Assembly: GCA_050740975.1 (NCBI GenBank)
Contig: JBOIEE010000275.1
Location: forward strand, 1-22,704
Source of the DNA: JBOHHR01 sp050740975
GTDB lineage: Bacteria > Pseudomonadota > Gammaproteobacteria > JBOHHR01
Length of the DNA stretch: 22,704 nt
Direction: 5' to 3'
Below the pieces are notes generated by a model. It saw nothing but the letters and a program-made list of their open reading frames with translations, ran no database searches and was not told the DNA's origin. Positions 22,195 to 22,704 of this stretch are shown piece after piece (the stretch's first letter is position 1; each line of letters begins with the position of its first letter). The translations under genes were made by a program, and so were the position numbers.

Positions 22195-22216
22195 ACTGTT
22201 TATCGCGTTGGGTCAA
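22187..22216 (-). promoter_or_regulatory. Probable integrase promoter
   Basis: On the minus strand TTGACC (22216-22211) and TATAAG (22192-22187) are 18 bp apart, each five of six consensus bases. Transcription would start near 22180 and give a leader of about 130 nt to the GTG at 22050. Its -10 overlaps that of the opposing plus-strand promoter. Confidence 0.55.
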
Positions 22217-22292
22217 TGTACTAGCGAAGCAGGTTAAACAGACAGGTTGGAAGGGTTTACAGCGGTTTACGGATGGGAAAAGAGGCATGTTC

Positions 22293-22342
22293 TCGCGTTC
22301 GCAATGCGAAGGTCGGGGGTTCGATCCCCCCCGGCTCCACCA
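22293..22342 (+). repeat. attR: attR: 50-bp copy of the tRNA-Ala 3' half
   Basis: Exact copy of 12673-12722, from the anticodon stem to CCA, with no D-arm or 5' acceptor strand upstream, so not a functional tRNA. It marks the right end of the integrated element. Confidence 0.93.
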
Positions 22343-22467
22343 ATAAAAACAAAGGGTTTATAAAAGCCTCGAGCGGACAGGAAAAGCGGTTAAATGCTGA
22401 GTAAGTGAAGCCGTTAGGCGGGTGCTTTTCCACTTCGTGCGTGGCGAGCCCTTCGGAGGGGCGGTGC

Positions 22468-22560
22468 ATGACCTGGCTGAGCAAAGTATGGCGCTTCATT
22501 AAGAACGAGAAGAACCAGAAGACGCTCGCCTTCGTCAGCTGCGTATTCCGGCCATCGTGA
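22468..22560 (+). pseudogene. 5' stub of a gene truncated by an insertion sequence
   Basis: GGAGGGGCGG precedes ATG 22468. The product begins MTWLSKVWRFIKNEKNQKTL, then AFVS, an amphipathic helix leading into what looks like the start of a membrane segment, then runs into IS-like repeats and stops at 22558-22560 after 30 residues. It appears to be the start of a longer gene cut near 22540. The family is not certain. Confidence 0.4.
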
Positions 22561-22704
22561 TCGCTTGTTCCGGAGCATCGTGATCACTGATTCCGGGGAT
22601 CGTGATCATTCATCGGAGCGAAGCGACGGTGTTGTTCTATTCTAAATCTTCTTTACCCTCTTTATAAAAAAGATCGGTCATCTTATCTTTCGCTTCACGA
22701 CGAA
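22541..22704 (-). mobile_element. Terminal part of an IS21-like insertion sequence (partial)
   Basis: Three copies of TTCCGG-N2-ATCGTGATC, at 22546, 22568 and 22591, are spaced 22-23 bp apart. Multiple short terminal repeats of this sort are typical of IS21-family ends. A minus-strand frame, ending with TAG at 22637-22639 and reading REAKDKMTDLFYKEGKEDLE before the stop, could be the 3' end of its helper gene, but I do not recognise that protein end. The rest lies beyond the window. Confidence 0.5.

Noticed and set aside
22257..22499. Minus-strand 80-residue frame with VEPGGIEPPTFALRTREH
   Set aside because: This is antisense to the attR tRNA fragment; the peptide is a well-known false translation of tRNA 3' halves.

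Overview
The window looks like chromosome of a moderately GC-rich proteobacterium, most likely a gammaproteobacterium. The basis is the GlyQ sequence, a BarA-like hybrid kinase, a FlgM-type anti-sigma factor and a tRNA-Ala with encoded CCA. No species is claimed.

Layout. (1) 1-629: the 5' part of glyQ on the minus strand, running off the left edge. (2) About 700-2710: a graveyard of defence-type genes on the plus strand. Recognisable but broken pieces are a TM0106-type RecB-like nuclease, an HsdM N-terminus, a DUF262 (GmrS-like) N-terminus and a type III restriction Res subunit. They carry stops, frameshifts, internal deletions and one chimeric junction. (3) 2711-3396: non-coding DNA with a row of four stem-loops. 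(4) 3397-8377: a two-gene signalling operon, a membrane hybrid histidine kinase (HisKA-HATPase-REC-REC-HPt) followed 5 nt later by a REC-PAS-GGDEF(degenerate)-EAL protein whose EAL tail is frameshifted. (5) 8410-12549: housekeeping and metabolic genes: a Tat-exported sulfite-oxidase-family molybdoenzyme, a LOG-family protein, an orphan FlgM-like protein, and an overlapping TIGR04282/TIGR04283 glycosyltransferase pair. (6) 12647-22342: tRNA-Ala(CGC) with a compact integrated element of about 9.6 kb, bounded by a 50-bp direct repeat of the tRNA 3' half. (7) 22343-22704: flanking DNA with a small truncated ORF and what looks like the end of an IS21-like insertion sequence.

The integrated element is the most interesting part. 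From the right end inward, on the minus strand, it encodes a tyrosine integrase, an AlpA-like regulator, a small Cys-rich protein, a DUF3631 P-loop replication-type protein, a ParB-domain/methyltransferase remnant, a small unknown protein and an HK97-fold major capsid protein. These are packed, with three ATGA overlaps, and end at a strong intrinsic terminator. Beyond it lies a separate virion-fibre-like beta-propeller gene. The left end has a plus-strand cassette of small unknown genes. Two Cys-rich/coiled-coil genes of similar design meet tail to tail near 14230. No terminase, portal, protease or tail-assembly gene is visible. The element therefore resembles a phage satellite that brings its own capsid protein and probably a fibre, and would depend on a helper phage for the rest. 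Supporting structures are paired 18-bp repeats near both ends (candidate integrase arm sites) and a 127-bp inverted-repeat array of six CGGTAGGA-like octamers inside the 3' end of the DUF3631 gene (candidate replication origin or other protein-binding locus).
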